NCBI GenBank assembly: GCA_036852015.1
Contig: JAANDG010000410.1
Location: 62,001-126,000 of the forward strand
Direction of reading: 5' to 3'
From: Pelodera strongyloides
Taxonomy: Eukaryota > Nematoda > Chromadorea > Rhabditida > Rhabditidae
DNA length: 64,000 nt
Part shown: piece by piece, positions 24,599-36,468 of the stretch
Numbering within the stretch: position 1 is the stretch's first letter
How the letters are laid out: every line of letters begins with the position of its first letter
Made by a program: the position numbers and the translations under genes
Notes under the pieces: model-generated
Databases searched by the model: none
The model's input: the letters and a program-made list of their open reading frames with translations, nothing else
What the model was told of the DNA's origin: nothing

Positions 24599-25287
24599 TA
24601 ATGCAATAACCTTAATAAACGTTTGTTTGCAATTAAGTGCATCTACAGTCTACAGTACCTTCTGTGTCACAGAAAAGTGGAAATCCCGATATGCACATGC
24701 ACCCGATTATTACGAGAAAAAAAACCGATATATGCCCGATCACGTCCCGTTTAATTGAGGGATCGGACATAATCGGGGTTTTTATTTTTCCATGAAAACC
24801 GTCCAACAACACAATTCAGTATTGGAAGTTGAAGTGCCAACGCCTTTCCTACATTTACAAATACCGGAGTCATGTTACGTACACCTACTAATTAGTATTT
24901 CGTCGGTTCTCGGTTCATTACAGGCTATTGTGCTTGCGATGAATTTTACTTTCCACTTTGTAGACCTAAGTACAACCCGTTGCCAAATCATTTATTTACA
25001 AAACTCCAACTAAAACTTTAAAAAAATTGCAAAAAAAATTAAAGAACTACACGCAAAACTTAATCGTTTACCCGGAACTACTTACAAATAATACGGGAAC
25101 AATGTACACATGTATACACAAAACAAAATACAAAAACGACTAATAAATAGCATGCTAGCAAAGAAAAGCTGACCTAATGAGTCTCTATTACATATACGAA
25201 TATCGTATATCAGTTCAGAATTCAGAGCATTATCGATCGATCGGTTGGATATTGATTTATCGATTAGAGAGAGATAGTGATTGAATT
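24599..25287. other. Convergent intergenic region, no gene recognised
   Basis: Lies between the 3' end of the collagen (+) and the 3' end of the PRXL2-like gene (-). AT-rich, with no supported exon. Confidence 0.4.
24614..24619 (+). terminator. Collagen poly(A) signal
   Basis: AATAAA 16 bases after the collagen stop codon, a typical position for a compact nematode 3' UTR. Confidence 0.6.
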
Positions 25288-27443
25288 TTACTGGAACTTC
25301 TTGATGGCTTCGCGGACCTCATCTACGTCAGCGGCGTCTCCCCAGGCCCTCTCAAGATGGTGCCAGATGAGCTTATCCTTGTCGATCAGATAAACTCCTG
25401 AATTGAACATTTCAATATCATGTAAGATCGTGTGTGCATGTGTCAGAGAGAGAGAGAGAGAGAGAGAGAAGAGAAAAAAACAAGTTTCTGTGCGTGCCCT
25501 CTGGCAGGATGTCGCTACACTGCGCTTGCCAGAGGGTCTCGAATATTTACTACCTAGGCTGGGGAGCAGCCTCCCCCAAGGAAAACCAAAAATTCCTCCT
25601 CACCTCCCAGCAGACGACCCTCTCCCTCAGTGTTTCCGTTGAATCCGGCCTTTCTGCTCTGCCAGTAATTCCAATAAGTTCCCGGGCGAAGGGCTCCCAT
25701 CCAAACAGGCAACCAACGCTGATTCGGACCGTAGAAGTGCTTCTGAAAGCGATAATCACTGATAAAGCATAGAATTGTTTTTAAATTATTAATAGCAATG
25801 CAGCCCTAGGTAAGCGCATTATCTGTGGAAATGGAAATTCCCCCCCCCCCCTCCAAAAAAAAGCAACTATAAGCCAATCGTGAGTTAGAAAGTGGGAACA
25901 AAGTCCAACACAGAAACAGTTCATGAGAACTGATGAAGTGCGCGGGTGCATCGCACATCTAATGCGTAAAAGCCGCGCGGCGAAAACATTGTGCTCCTGT
26001 GGCACTTTTTCGAGCATGTCAAAAGGTGAACAGGAAAAGGGAGCGCCTTAAACGCGCGATCTGTAGATGTAGTTTTCGCGCACCCTTGGCGCAAGGCGCG
26101 AAGTTGGGTGCGCCGCACCTTTCTGCGCCGCGTTTGGTCTTCCACATAGACATACCTCTTCATCGAAGTAGACGTCGCCCTTGAAGAATGGTTTGAATTC
26201 GTTGACGCCCTTACTCTCATGAACGACAGCCATCAGGCGGATATTCTTCTCATCCATGAGGGATTTCAAATCGGAAAGTCTAGAATGATCAGGGCCATAA
26301 ACTTTTTCATATTCAGTCTTCCCCAGGAGGCCGTATTCACCAACTCGCAGGGAGCCCTCACTCCCCAGAGAGCTAAAGAGTGCGTAGAGTGTGCGGGAGC
26401 GGAAGAGATTCAGAGCGCTGGTGACCATATGGAGGGCTCCCTGTGTGTTGGTGAATACGGCCTCAGATCCTATCATTATTCCAAAATACAAATGCAACAC
26501 ATTACAACGTGGATTGTCGAGAAAAGTACACGCAAATTGGAAAAGTACTACGTTCAGATGCGAAAAGAGATGGCTTTTTAACATGGGAAAAGCGGAGACG
26601 CAGAAAAGAGGTTCTCTGTGTCTCGAATTTTTCATTTGCAACCTTTTCCCGCGGACGCGGCTACGCATTTCCGCGCTGCGCGCCTGAGGCCCAGAGTAAG
26701 TAGCTTGGTGCGTAATCTCGCCAGATATCTTAGACTACAGTAGAAATCGCCTGTTACACATACCTTCCAGCTTCTCTCCTGCAAAGAATGCAACCGGGAC
26801 GTCGGACAGCCATCACCATTGTGGGTCCTTCATTGAAGAGTTGAGAGGCCTAAGAGTTACGCATAAGGTAACGTAATAAAGTATCATATTAATCCTCTCT
26901 CTATATATGTATCTCTCTCTCTCTGCTTGCCCACTTCTCCCTCTCTCTCTCTCTCGCTGAGATGCCAAACTAGGCTCGATGATAATACGAGGAAAAACTG
27001 TGGTATAACTGCACCTCAACCGCCTTGCTTTTATCAATACTATTCTCGTCGTCGACTTTTATGAGATGTGCGGAAGCCAAATAGCTGAAATTATTTCATC
27101 ACTTACATAAAATTATCATTACCAACAAAAAATGCGCACGCGGTTTATCGCGATACTTATTGGTTTTTCTAATCGACCAGCATGGCTTACGCTCACAGTA
27201 ACTACAAAAATCAAAATATCTACGTACGGTAACCGCCGGTAACGATTTCAAAACGAAAACCAAGATACCAACTGACTCGGCAGCCGTCGGTAAGCGCTCC
27301 AAGGAAGAACAAAAAATTCCATAGACTTACTTAGCAGTTGGTACCACGGCTCCGATGGTTAAGCGGGTTGGTAGGTTTGCCCAAACAACTGCTCCACCAA
27401 GTGCAGCAACAGCGCCATAGCCAATTGTCGCAGCCATTGACAT
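25288..27443 (-). CDS. Peroxiredoxin-like 2 (PRXL2/FAM213) thioredoxin-fold protein
   Basis: Six exons on the minus strand: 27443-27331, 27084-27015, 26849-26764, 26279-26156, 25742-25604 and 25397-25288. They total 642 nt, an open frame of 213 residues against about 229 in the human PRXL2A protein. A hydrophobic N-terminal stretch (GYGAVAALGGAVVWANL) fits the family's N-terminal anchor or signal. Next come QLFNEGPTMVMAVRRPG and the redox motif C81-I-L-C84, then LKSLMDEKNIRLMAVVHE, FKPFFKGDVYFDEE, KHFYGPNQR, and the NGNTEGEGRLLGGVYLI block preceding HHLERAWGD. All occur in the order expected for this AhpC/TSA-related family, which has antioxidant thiol activity. CTCTTCAG lies one base before the ATG, a possible trans-splice acceptor. 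A palindromic MITE (26327-26464) occupies intron 3. The second exon was found by frame and splice logic (AATTTCAG acceptor, GTGCAG donor). Confidence 0.92.
25446..25472 (+). repeat. (GA)n microsatellite in intron 5 of the PRXL2-like gene
   Basis: Uninterrupted GA dinucleotides between exons 5 and 6. Confidence 0.9.
26327..26464. mobile_element. MITE family M5, copy a
   Basis: Inverted termini GAGGCCGTATTCACCAAC and GTTGGTGAATACGGCCTC; inner pair GGGAGCCCTC/GAGGGCTCCC. Two other copies at 33135 and 48428. Lies in intron 3 of the PRXL2-like gene. Confidence 0.85.
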
Positions 27444-28256
27444 CCTGAAGAGTGGGCAAATTACCGTAGTGAAACTCTCACTCTCAGACACGGACACGGA
27501 CACCGTTACGGAAGTAATATGCTAACAATAAGCATAAGCCTACTCGCAACGCAAGCGACCCAGAGGCGTGCCACTGAACGGGGGAATACATGAGGTTGAT
27601 AATTACAGTAGTATTTTGATTATCTACTGTATGTCAGTGTCGTAATCACTACCTTCTCAGTATCTACAGTATGTCGTTAAATAATTAATGTAACAAAAAT
27701 ATATCAAAGTTCCAATACGAATATAACTAAACCGTTACTAGTGAACAATCAAATCACAAAATCTTTGACGGTATAACAGAATTATGATATTCTTCTGCAC
27801 AATATAAGTATGCCAAACTAAATTAGCATCTACAACAAGGGAGGCGCATTATGAAATTATGTAGCGTATTATGCAAAGTAATATAATTTTCCAAGGTAGA
27901 AATAAAAAAAAAGAATAAGGCATAAAACGGTGAAGAAAAGGGCACCCACTGAAGTATTTTGTTTACAAAACAGGCGCACAGAGGGTTGCTGATGAAATAA
28001 GAAGAAATAGTGTGGTGTTCATGGAGAATCAGAGACGTCAGTGAAAGTAACAAACAACAAAAATTTCCCGTGCGTTGTGTGTGAGCGTTCAAAGTTCGTA
28101 TGTTGGGCAAACATCCCCTGATGTTGTATGCAAAACAATATAAGTAGACTAAAAATGCGTAGTTGCGGGCGCAGTCGCGGGCGCAGTCGGCGTAGTCGGC
28201 GCAGTGATTTACAAAGACGGGAACCAACATACTTTTCAAAAACCAGCTGTTATGTC
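27444..28256. other. Upstream region of the PRXL2-like gene, no other gene seen
   Basis: AT-rich. Contains the presumed promoter of the minus-strand gene, but no assignable elements. Confidence 0.35.
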
Positions 28257-28690
28257 GCTTTAAAGGGTCGGACTCACGGGAAAAGGTTCTTCTGTATTTT
28301 CCTATGCCAAAAGTTCGGGGTTTCGGAAAAAATCTGTGAAAACCGCATTCCACAACACCAAAACCTCGCAGAGATATTCCCCGGTAACTGTTCCACCAGC
28401 GAAACGTCAAAATACGTTTTTACGGTTGTTATCCGTCAATCTGCATTCTTTCTGGTCATAATTTTAATGTTAAAAATGTGGTGAACTCTACGATAATGGC
28501 CAAAAGTTTTCTAATGCTGATACCCAAAGAAATTGTTTCTGACTACGGTAGCTGGTGGAACAGTTTGTACGGGACTCTGCGAGTTCTGGGTGTTACGGAA
28601 TGAGGGTTTCACAGTAATGTTTGTGAAATTCCGGACTTTCTGCACAATAAATTTAGGGAAAATTAGGGGAAAGTTTTATTTCAATGAAAC
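28257..28690. mobile_element. TTAA-ended repeat (family M6), partial copy
   Basis: Left end TTTAAAGGGTCGGACTCACG. Contains CTACGGTAGCTGGTGGAACAG-type sequence that is also inverted within the element (CTGTTCCACCAGC near 28388). Related to the larger palindrome at 59455-60122. The right terminus is not clear. Confidence 0.5.
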
Positions 28691-29541
28691 TGTCTATTGA
28701 AATTTCCACTCACTCAGTATTACTGTAGCTCTGCATAGGAAATATTATAATTTTATGTTCGTATCACCACGGTTACTGTAGTTCTGTAGTTCCAAATGTT
28801 TGGTTTGGCGCGCGCCTGGCGACTGGTAACCTACATAATCAGTGGTTTGTGATGTGTGATCGTTGTGTATATTGTGTGGAGTGATGATGAGAGGGTTCAA
28901 AAACACACTCTCAACTAACAGACACGCGCTTTTCACAATTCGTATGTCTCTATCTTTTTCAGCATTTCTAGTTCCTCAGTTCTCGATATACCTTTACTTC
29001 TAAGTTATTACCTAACAGTTATCGTGTTGATTCAAATACGTGCGATGAGTAGCTATGCACATGTACGAGACTAAACTCCGATGTATGTTTGTATACATTC
29101 GTTGCTTGCTATAGCTCTTTTTGAGATTCATTCGGCCATAGAAGGTTTATAGATACAATGAAAAACTCACATAATACTCCATGATAACGGGTCAAAGAGC
29201 GGTGGTAGTGCGTGGTCGCTGGGAGATAGATGAAATGGTGCACTAGCCATTTCGTGTTGAGTAGCGTTGAGTTCCTAGGCCCAGACTCCAACTGATTTGA
29301 TATCAATTAAGCCTCTGGCTAATCTCTGCGACCCCCCGCCTTGCTTCCCTAATCACAGCAACCGATCTGCAGAAAAAAACTGACCTTACAGTCGATATTT
29401 GCAAACCGGCAAGATAGCGCGTTTTGAAACGGACAAGCAACGATATGCCGACAAACAGAGAAATGCCGGGCAGTTGGAAGAAAAGACGGACGGAGAGCTA
29501 AAAAAAACGGGGTGACGCAGACGATTTGTATCAGCGTCACT
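28691..29541. other. Intergenic, nothing recognised
   Basis: No gene motif or splice chain supported. Confidence 0.35.
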
Positions 29542-30973
29542 CTAGGCTGGGAAACTGAAGGGTTAAGTACACTACTTGGGTAAACTGAACCCGTAAACAA
29601 ACCCCATAAGTGTTCAGTGGAAGTGTTACGTAACACCTAGGTAAACTCAACGGTTAAGTTGAATAGTGCATTTTTCCTCCGCAGCGTGCATTTTTTTCAA
29701 GTTTTTTTTTGGACTTTGCAGTAAACTTCGTGTTTTCCCAGTGAATTACTATATATTTTACTAGTTAAGCATTGATGTGTTGTCTTTGTGGTGTAACTCT
29801 CTTTATCTATTCATGTTATTATTGAAATATGGTCTGTATTGTTCATGTTATTCGAATTATTCTGCTTTTGGTTTATTTTATAGAACGCGCTGCATCGAGT
29901 ACGTGGGACGAGGAGGATCACTGTCCTGAATCGGCATGGAGTGTTGCTTCTCGATACGAACATCGCCGAATGTAGCCTTTTCCACTGTGGTATGTTTTAC
30001 TTACACACCATCTTCTCAATCCTCAAATGAGCAGTGAATTTCGTTAATTTCATCTTGTCTAGATATGTACGCGTTCCTATTCTCTTTTTAGATGTGGTGC
30101 TTCTTGTGCCTTCTGCGTCCCCTCTTCCCCTGGCGTGTTCATCAACTGTACATCAACTGCGAAGATCTTGAAAAGGTCTGACTGGAATCTGACGGATGTT
30201 CTGCAGTGGCGCTGCGCTGACGCAGGAGTGTGAATGGAGATGGAGATTAGAAAGATTGTCTTTTTCTTTCAATAGATTTGTTGGTTTTGTAGACAGCGCA
30301 TTTTGTCTTGTCCTTCTTTTCGAAGAGTGACGCCTGGCCTGTATGCCTTTACTTTGTTAGATCGTTATTGTATGAGATGTACCGAACATAGTTTTCCTCT
30401 AAAATTGTTTATTGCTCCAACTTCTGCCTACTTATCGTATCCGTTAGGTTCTATCCAGAAATGCCAGTTTTTTCATTGCTCGTTAACGATTATTTAAAAT
30501 ACATATCTGAACGACTATTTCTAACAGCTGTATTTTGTATCTTGTGTAATTTTATGCTTGAAGCGAGCTTTTCCTCTTTATACACGATTTTATGTTTTAT
30601 ATTTTGCTATGTTTGATTTTTGTTTATTGACACTTTATAGAATAGTTTATTTAGCGTACATGCACCTACCGTAAACCCTTATAATATATTATTAACACAC
30701 TTTATGTGTTAAGTATTTATATACTTATTCTTTATGTTCATCTTGTATTTCGTTTTGGCTGATTTTCGTTGCTTTTATTATAATAAAATTATTTAAGGCA
30801 AATTTCTCGTTATTTTTAGTGTGCTCTAATTTTTGGATAGGTTACCGTATTTTAGTAGTTGCGACACTATTTGGTGCTACCTACCCGCAGAAATTTTCCC
30901 GAAGGTGCGCTCTAAAACACAAACGCGGTACCGTAGTCGGGGCACTTAAGGGTTAAACTTACCACTTCAGCTG
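29542..30973 (+). repeat. 1.43-kb direct repeat, copy 1
   Basis: Starts CTAGGCTGGGAAACTGAAGG and ends ACTTACCACTTCAGCTG. Nearly identical to 31150-32580 (only scattered substitutions and short indels by eye). It includes a short spliced-looking segment with GTACGTGGGACGAGGAGG, but no recognisable protein. The termini are neither TG...CA nor clear inverted repeats. Confidence 0.9.
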
Positions 30974-31149
30974 TACTACGCTAGCCAACGGACCATGTTC
31001 CGCTCCACTTGGACGCAACGGCCTATGTTCCGTTCCGGTTTACCGGCACCGCTCCGGTTCACGATCCGGGAAATTTTACGGACCCAATTCCGTAACGGTT
31101 GGTCCCGGCACGGCATGTTTTAAAGGTGTATTATCAACAGTTTTTATTA

Positions 31150-32580
31150 CTAGGCTGGGAAACTGAAGGGTTAAGTACACTACTTGGGTAAACTGAACCC
31201 GTAAACAAACCCCATAAGTGTTCAGTGGAAGTGTTACGTAACACCTAGGTAAACTCAACGGTTAAGTTGAATAGTGCATTTTTCCTCCGCAGCGTGCATT
31301 TTTTTTTCAAGTTTTTTTTGGACTTTGCAGTAAACTTCGTGTTTTCCCAGTGAATTACTATATTTTTTACCAGTTAAGCATTGATGTGTTGCCTTTGTGG
31401 TGTAACCTTCTTTATCTATTCATGTTATTATTGAAATATGGTCTGTATTGTTCATGTTATTCGAATTATTCTACTTTTGGTTTATTTTATAGAACGCGTT
31501 GCATCGAGTACGTGGGACGAGGAGGATCACTGTCCTGAATCGGCATGGAGTGTTGCTTCTCGATACGAACATCGCCGAATGTAGCCTTTTCCACTGTGGT
31601 ATGTTTTACTTACACACCATCTTCTCAATCCTCAATTGAGCAGTGAATTTCGTTAATTTCGTCTTGTCTAGACATGTACGCGTTCCTATTCTCTTTTTAG
31701 ATGTGATGCTTCTTGTGCCTTCTGCGTCCCCTCTTCCCCTGGCGTGTTCATCAACTGTACATCAACTGCGAAGATCTTGAAAAGGTCTGACTGGAATCTG
31801 ACGGATGTTCTGCAGGGGCGCTGCGCTGATGCAGGAGTGTGAATGGAGATAGAGATTAGAAAGATTGTCTTTTGCTTTCAATAGATTTGTTGGTTTTGTA
31901 GACAGCGCATTTTGTCTTGTCCTACTTTTCGAAGAGTGATGCCTGGCCTGTATGCCTTTACTTTGTTAGATCGTTATTATATGAGATGTACCGAATATAG
32001 TTTTCCTCTAAAATTGTTTATTGCTCCAACTTCTGCCTACTTATCGTATCCGTTCGGTTCTATCCAGAAATGCCAGTTTTTTCATTGATCGTTAACGATT
32101 ATTTAAAATACATATCTGAACGACTATTTCTAACAGCTGTATTTTGTATCTTGTGTAATTTTATGCTTGAAGCGAGCTTTTCCTCTTTATACACGATTTT
32201 ATGTTTTATATTTTGCTATGTTTGAATTTTGTTTATTGACACTTTATATAGTAGTTTATTTAGCGTACATGCACCTACCGTGTAAGCCTTATAATATATT
32301 ATTAACACACTTTATTGTTAATAAGATTTATTACTTATTCTTTATGTTCATCTTGTATTTCGTTTTGGCTGGTTTCGTTGCTTTTATTATAATAAAATTA
32401 TTTAAGGCAAATTTCTCTATTTTTAGTGTGCTCTAATTTTTGGATAGGTTACCGTATTTTATTAGTTGCGACACTATTTGGTGCTACCTACCCGCAGAAA
32501 TTTTCCCGAAGGTGCGCTCTAAAACACAAACGCGGTACCGTAGTCGGGGCACTTAAGGGTTAAACTTACCACTTCAGCTG
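31150..32580 (+). repeat. 1.43-kb direct repeat, copy 2
   Basis: Second copy in the same orientation, 176 bases after the first. The spacer contains CCTATGTTCCGTTCC words, which recur as a minisatellite at 35878-36085. Confidence 0.9.
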
Positions 32581-32655
32581 AAGGGTTAAGTTTAACAATA
32601 AACGAACCCTTCGGTGGAAGTGGTAAGATTAACCCCTCAGTAACCTTATCAGAGT
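32580..32655 (+). repeat. Shared 76-bp terminal block, copy 1
   Basis: GAAGGGTTAAGTTTAACAAT through CCTTATCAGAGT. The same block with two or three changes occurs at 36103-36178. It contains a short hairpin (GAAGGGTTAAG / CGAACCCTTC) and probably marks one end of a repeat family. Confidence 0.8.
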
Positions 32656-33134
32656 ATTTTTGAAATGTTTTCTTTATTTTTTCTTTCCTTGCCTTTGTTT
32701 TTGTGTACTGTTCCTTTATTCTAGAAGTGTATTTATCTATTTAGGTGAGCACCACGCATCATTTGCGTCAAGACAATCATTTAGAATGATTTTGTGAATG
32801 GGATAGCGGTCGACCGCCATTTTTAGGTATTTTGTGACAAAGTATAATTTAGGTATTTTGTGACAAAATAGACTTAGCCTTATCATTCATCCGTATACTG
32901 TTTGTAAGTTGCGAGCATCCAGCAGCTGATGAATGCGTTTGGTTTGCAGTTTTTATAGGTACTCGTTTTCTATGGTGCTAGACATCCTAGACAATTGTAC
33001 TTCCGTGACTTATTTGTTACGTTTGGACATGCTACTAAAAAGTTGTCCAAGGTCCAAGAGCATTGACAACGCCAGCCGCGGGTGCCCGCCCATTGTTCAG
33101 TTTCTTGATATTTTTATTCAGGTTTGCGTAATCT
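32656..33134. other. No gene recognised
   Basis: AT-rich sequence with a small direct repeat TAGGTATTTTGTGACAAA (around 32825 and 32850). Confidence 0.4.
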
Positions 33135-33266
33135 GAGGCCATATTCACCACTCCGATTCCCTAGGGGAAATAGTCCCTGGGGACAGAAAATAGCATTCTA
33201 ATGTGAGAGGCGCAGAGAAAAAGACGGGGAATTCCCCATGGGGAAATGAGTGGTGAATACGGCCTC
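33135..33266. mobile_element. MITE family M5, copy b
   Basis: Termini GAGGCCATATTCACCACTC and AGTGGTGAATACGGCCTC; interior GGGGAAAT/ATTTCCCC also inverted. Confidence 0.8.
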
Positions 33267-34758
33267 TGGAAGATGGTGTTCCCCAGGCGTTGGTCCGCAT
33301 CCCTCTCTACGCTTAGGTATGTTTTACGCGGATACGTTCTCGATCACATTGTCACACCTATCCAGGATGCTCACCTTTTGACAAATGCTTGTCAATGTTC
33401 GAGTCGATGTAATTGACATGGTCCCTCAGCGATTTTGAATCTAATACGGATCTATTTCAAACAGCACGGGTCTGTTTCATTTCGTAGAGCACGGGTCTGG
33501 GGCACTTTCGCAGCAAGAACATCTCAAATGCGTGACTCGCATGGGTTAATGGTAGGAAATGACATGCATGTAAATGACTTGAACATAACATAGACATAGA
33601 CGAGCATTAGACATTTTCGCATGTGCGATTCACGAACATGAAAACCCATGAGTGCTGGAGTGTGTGTCTGTGTCGTCCTCTGCGAGGTGAACAACTACAC
33701 ATGCTCAGTGGTAGACGATTACCTATTCAAACCTTTAATCGCGTGAGTATGGCTTGCGAAAAGGGTGTATATGAGGGGGCAACATCTTAGGATGGCGAAT
33801 TGAAACGTGCCCAGAATGGATAATAATATAACATTTGTTTAGATTTTAGAATTTTAATTGTGATGTGAGTGAGATTGAGTGAAACCTAATAGACCGTAGA
33901 ACGAAACCGTCGACTGTGCTGTGGGGGACGGGGGAGTGTGTTGAATTCTAGTCTAGGGAACGAATATTCCCACTTATAAAGTAAACGTCGTTAATTCAGA
34001 TTTGCGCTTCCATTTCCATGATGACATTGTGATATGTGATGGTGATAGTAAGGAGGACGGGAATAGTAAGGAGGACGGGAAAGGAGAAAATAGGATGTCG
34101 ATCGAAACATCCATTCTTGTATGAAGGTACATTTTGATTTTATGCATTGGCACAGTATATTGTGGTTATGCATGTGGACTAATGCCTCATGCCTGGTGCA
34201 TTTGGTTTATTAGAGCTCGAGTGCTTACTGTCTGGAAAATACCGCATACCACTTTATTTGCTTCACTTCAGTGCAGCATATCGTTAGTTGTCATTTCTCT
34301 TATCGATTGTTTGAAAAATGGTGTTGTAGCTGCGGCCTGTGTGGAATTAGAATTTAGAATGTAGAGTGTAGACTGGAGAACACGGCGAAGACTATGTCTG
34401 TATTGAATATAGTGTCGAAGTGCGGTAGTCAATTCCCCAATTGGCTCCCACACTGAACCTGCCATGTACAAACCTAGCGCGTTATATTCCTAGCAATCCT
34501 AATCCTAGCACGTTATACATGTTTCAGATTTTGCGTAGAGAATGGCAATGGGAGTGCTGGATTTGGTGGAACAGTCACAAAGCGCTATGCTATGAGGTGC
34601 CTATTAATTTTTTTTTTCTACGTGTTTGTTACATTTATTGCGCTTCTTACCGTATAACCGTATATCTAACACGTCCACGTCGTTAATTTAGTTAAGATTG
34701 GATATGTCTACAGTTCCATGTGTGCATATTTCTGCATATTTTATATCGGTTATTATAG
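33267..34758. other. No gene recognised
   Basis: Short open frames only, with no family motif or convincing splice chain. A near-duplicate word AGTAAGGAGGACGGGAA repeats at about 34048 and 34066. Confidence 0.4.
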
Positions 34759-35100
34759 AGAATTTATAAGCACTTTCCTCCCCGTGGCCGTGGAAAGTGC
34801 TCCCACGCCCGTTCATTTCACATTCTATAGAAGGAATAGGATAGGAATAGATGCCTCGTAATCCGGTACTTTCAATAAAAATTCAAATAATCCATGCGCT
34901 TGCGCGGAGACTAGAATATACTTTCGTGCATAAAAGGAGATAATACTTATCATGTATAAAACATACATATCTCAAAGGCTTGAAAAGTCGGAAATGAAAA
35001 TGACGGTCACGATAGCTCTATTCCTCTATTGAAAGTGAAAGTGCTTGCTTATGAACGGAAACGGGGCACTTTTCATGGGGAAGAAGGTGCCTATAAATCC
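34759..35100. mobile_element. Palindromic MITE candidate
   Basis: The left end AATTTATAAGCACTTTCCTCC and the complement of the right end (GGATTTATAGGCACCTTC) pair imperfectly. The inner GGAATAG blocks also mirror. Old and diverged. Confidence 0.5.
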
Positions 35101-35562
35101 TCTAGCACGACGATTGATTGCTCTATTTCATTGATTATAATACTATTTAAGGGACAACTGACTGGGACTGACCTACTGTACTCACGTTGATTACCGACCG
35201 AGCTCCAAAAAGCTGTTGTCGTCGGATGGACAACCACTGGCCGCACTACCGCTGTGCACCTGATGCTGCAGAAACTGGCAGCAAAGAGAATCTAGACCAG
35301 AAGTTAACCTATCCTGGATTACGTCTTGACAGATCCTTTTGGATTAAGTTTAACCTGTAATTTGTCGTTGCCAGTTGTCCTTGTTTCCTTTGTAGTTCTG
35401 GTTTGATTATCTTTACAGTTAGTTTTATTTTATATTGTAGTTGCGAAAAGTTTTTCCCTTCTCTTTTATTTTAATCCTTAAGTTGTTTACAAATGTCAGA
35501 TTGTAATGTGTTTTTCGTCTTTGACTGGTGGTAGTTGTCACTCCTTTTATTTTTGAGCCAAA
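35101..35562. other. No gene recognised
   Basis: AT-rich sequence between repeats; nothing assignable. Confidence 0.3.
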
Positions 35563-35605
35563 CTTTAGCTTTCGAGGTGACCGACCTCTAATTCACCTAG
35601 GATTA
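35563..35605 (+). mobile_element. 43-bp fragment shared with the non-LTR element
   Basis: Identical or nearly so to 36469-36511, which by frame encodes part of the endonuclease region (RPTSNSPRI followed by ILDVVLSD in the larger copy). It is probably a fragment of the same retroelement family. Confidence 0.5.
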
Positions 35606-35877
35606 GTTTCAGCTCGAGCTGTTTTAGTTAGTAAGCTAGATCATGGTACTGCCCTTCTATTAACCAGCACAAGTGTAAAATTCCGTTTTTAGAGTAGCCC
35701 CAGGCGACTTAGCGCTGTGTTATGTTCCAGTTTGCTGAAATTCTGCTATCTATTTTTAGCTAAGGTATCTTTCTTTTCCTCGCTAATTTTGCTTTGTACA
35801 GCGTTAGGTATGAATCCTCACCCTTTTTGTTATCTACCTTGAATTGCTAGTTGAATAAAATTTTTTATCATAACCTA

Positions 35878-36085
35878 TGTTCCGTTTCAGTATTTGTGAC
35901 CCATGTCCCGTTCTAGTAAAAATTTCCTATGTTCCGTTCCAACTTTTGTACCCTATGTCCCGTTCCACTAACTGCGTGCTACTTTCCGTTCCGTCTATTT
36001 GCGCGCTATGTCCCGTTCCAGTAACACGTGCCAGGAACGCATGTGGGTTTACGTTCCTGGCCCGTGAAAGTGGAACGGGACATAG
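35878..36085 (+). repeat. Degenerate minisatellite of CCTATGTCCCGTTCC units
   Basis: Five or more variable units of about 30 bases, each with (C/T)ATGT(C/T)CCGTTC, followed by an inverted pair GCCAGGAACG / CGTTCCTGGC. Related words occur at 30998-31050. Confidence 0.75.
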
Positions 36086-36102
36086 GCCCGTCGGCTACCA
36101 GA

Positions 36103-36178
36103 GAAGGGTTAAGTTTAACAATAAACGAACCCTTCGGCGGAAGTGGTAAGATTAACCCCTCAGTAACCCTATCAGAGT
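36103..36178 (+). repeat. Shared 76-bp terminal block, copy 2
   Basis: See 32580-32655. Same sequence with a few substitutions, ending CCCTATCAGAGT. Confidence 0.8.
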
Positions 36179-36468
36179 GAGACTTGTGGCCAACAGCCCC
36201 ATTGCAGTAATTAATTAAAGCACTTTACAATAATGCAGTTGATTACCGTAGTGATTTGTTTTGGGCGTGTAGTGTGAGCATATTCTACCGTAAACACGCA
36301 CAATTAACTACGTTTTTTTTATTTTTCCGCCGCCGCGATTACGATTCGTTTGTTTGTCGTAATGAATTCTTATCTTTTTTTGCAGTGTATATTTCAATGA
36401 TTTTTTTGTTACATTGAATGTTCTGTGCGGACATGCTTGCAGAAAGATTCCATCTCGTATTCAGGACT

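Noticed and set aside
26048..26668. 206-residue minus-strand frame
   Set aside because: Only 26156-26279 is a real exon of the PRXL2-like gene; the rest is intron and MITE read through.
27823..28410. 195-residue minus-strand frame
   Set aside because: Overlaps a TTAA-ended repeat and AT-rich flank, without family motif or splice support.
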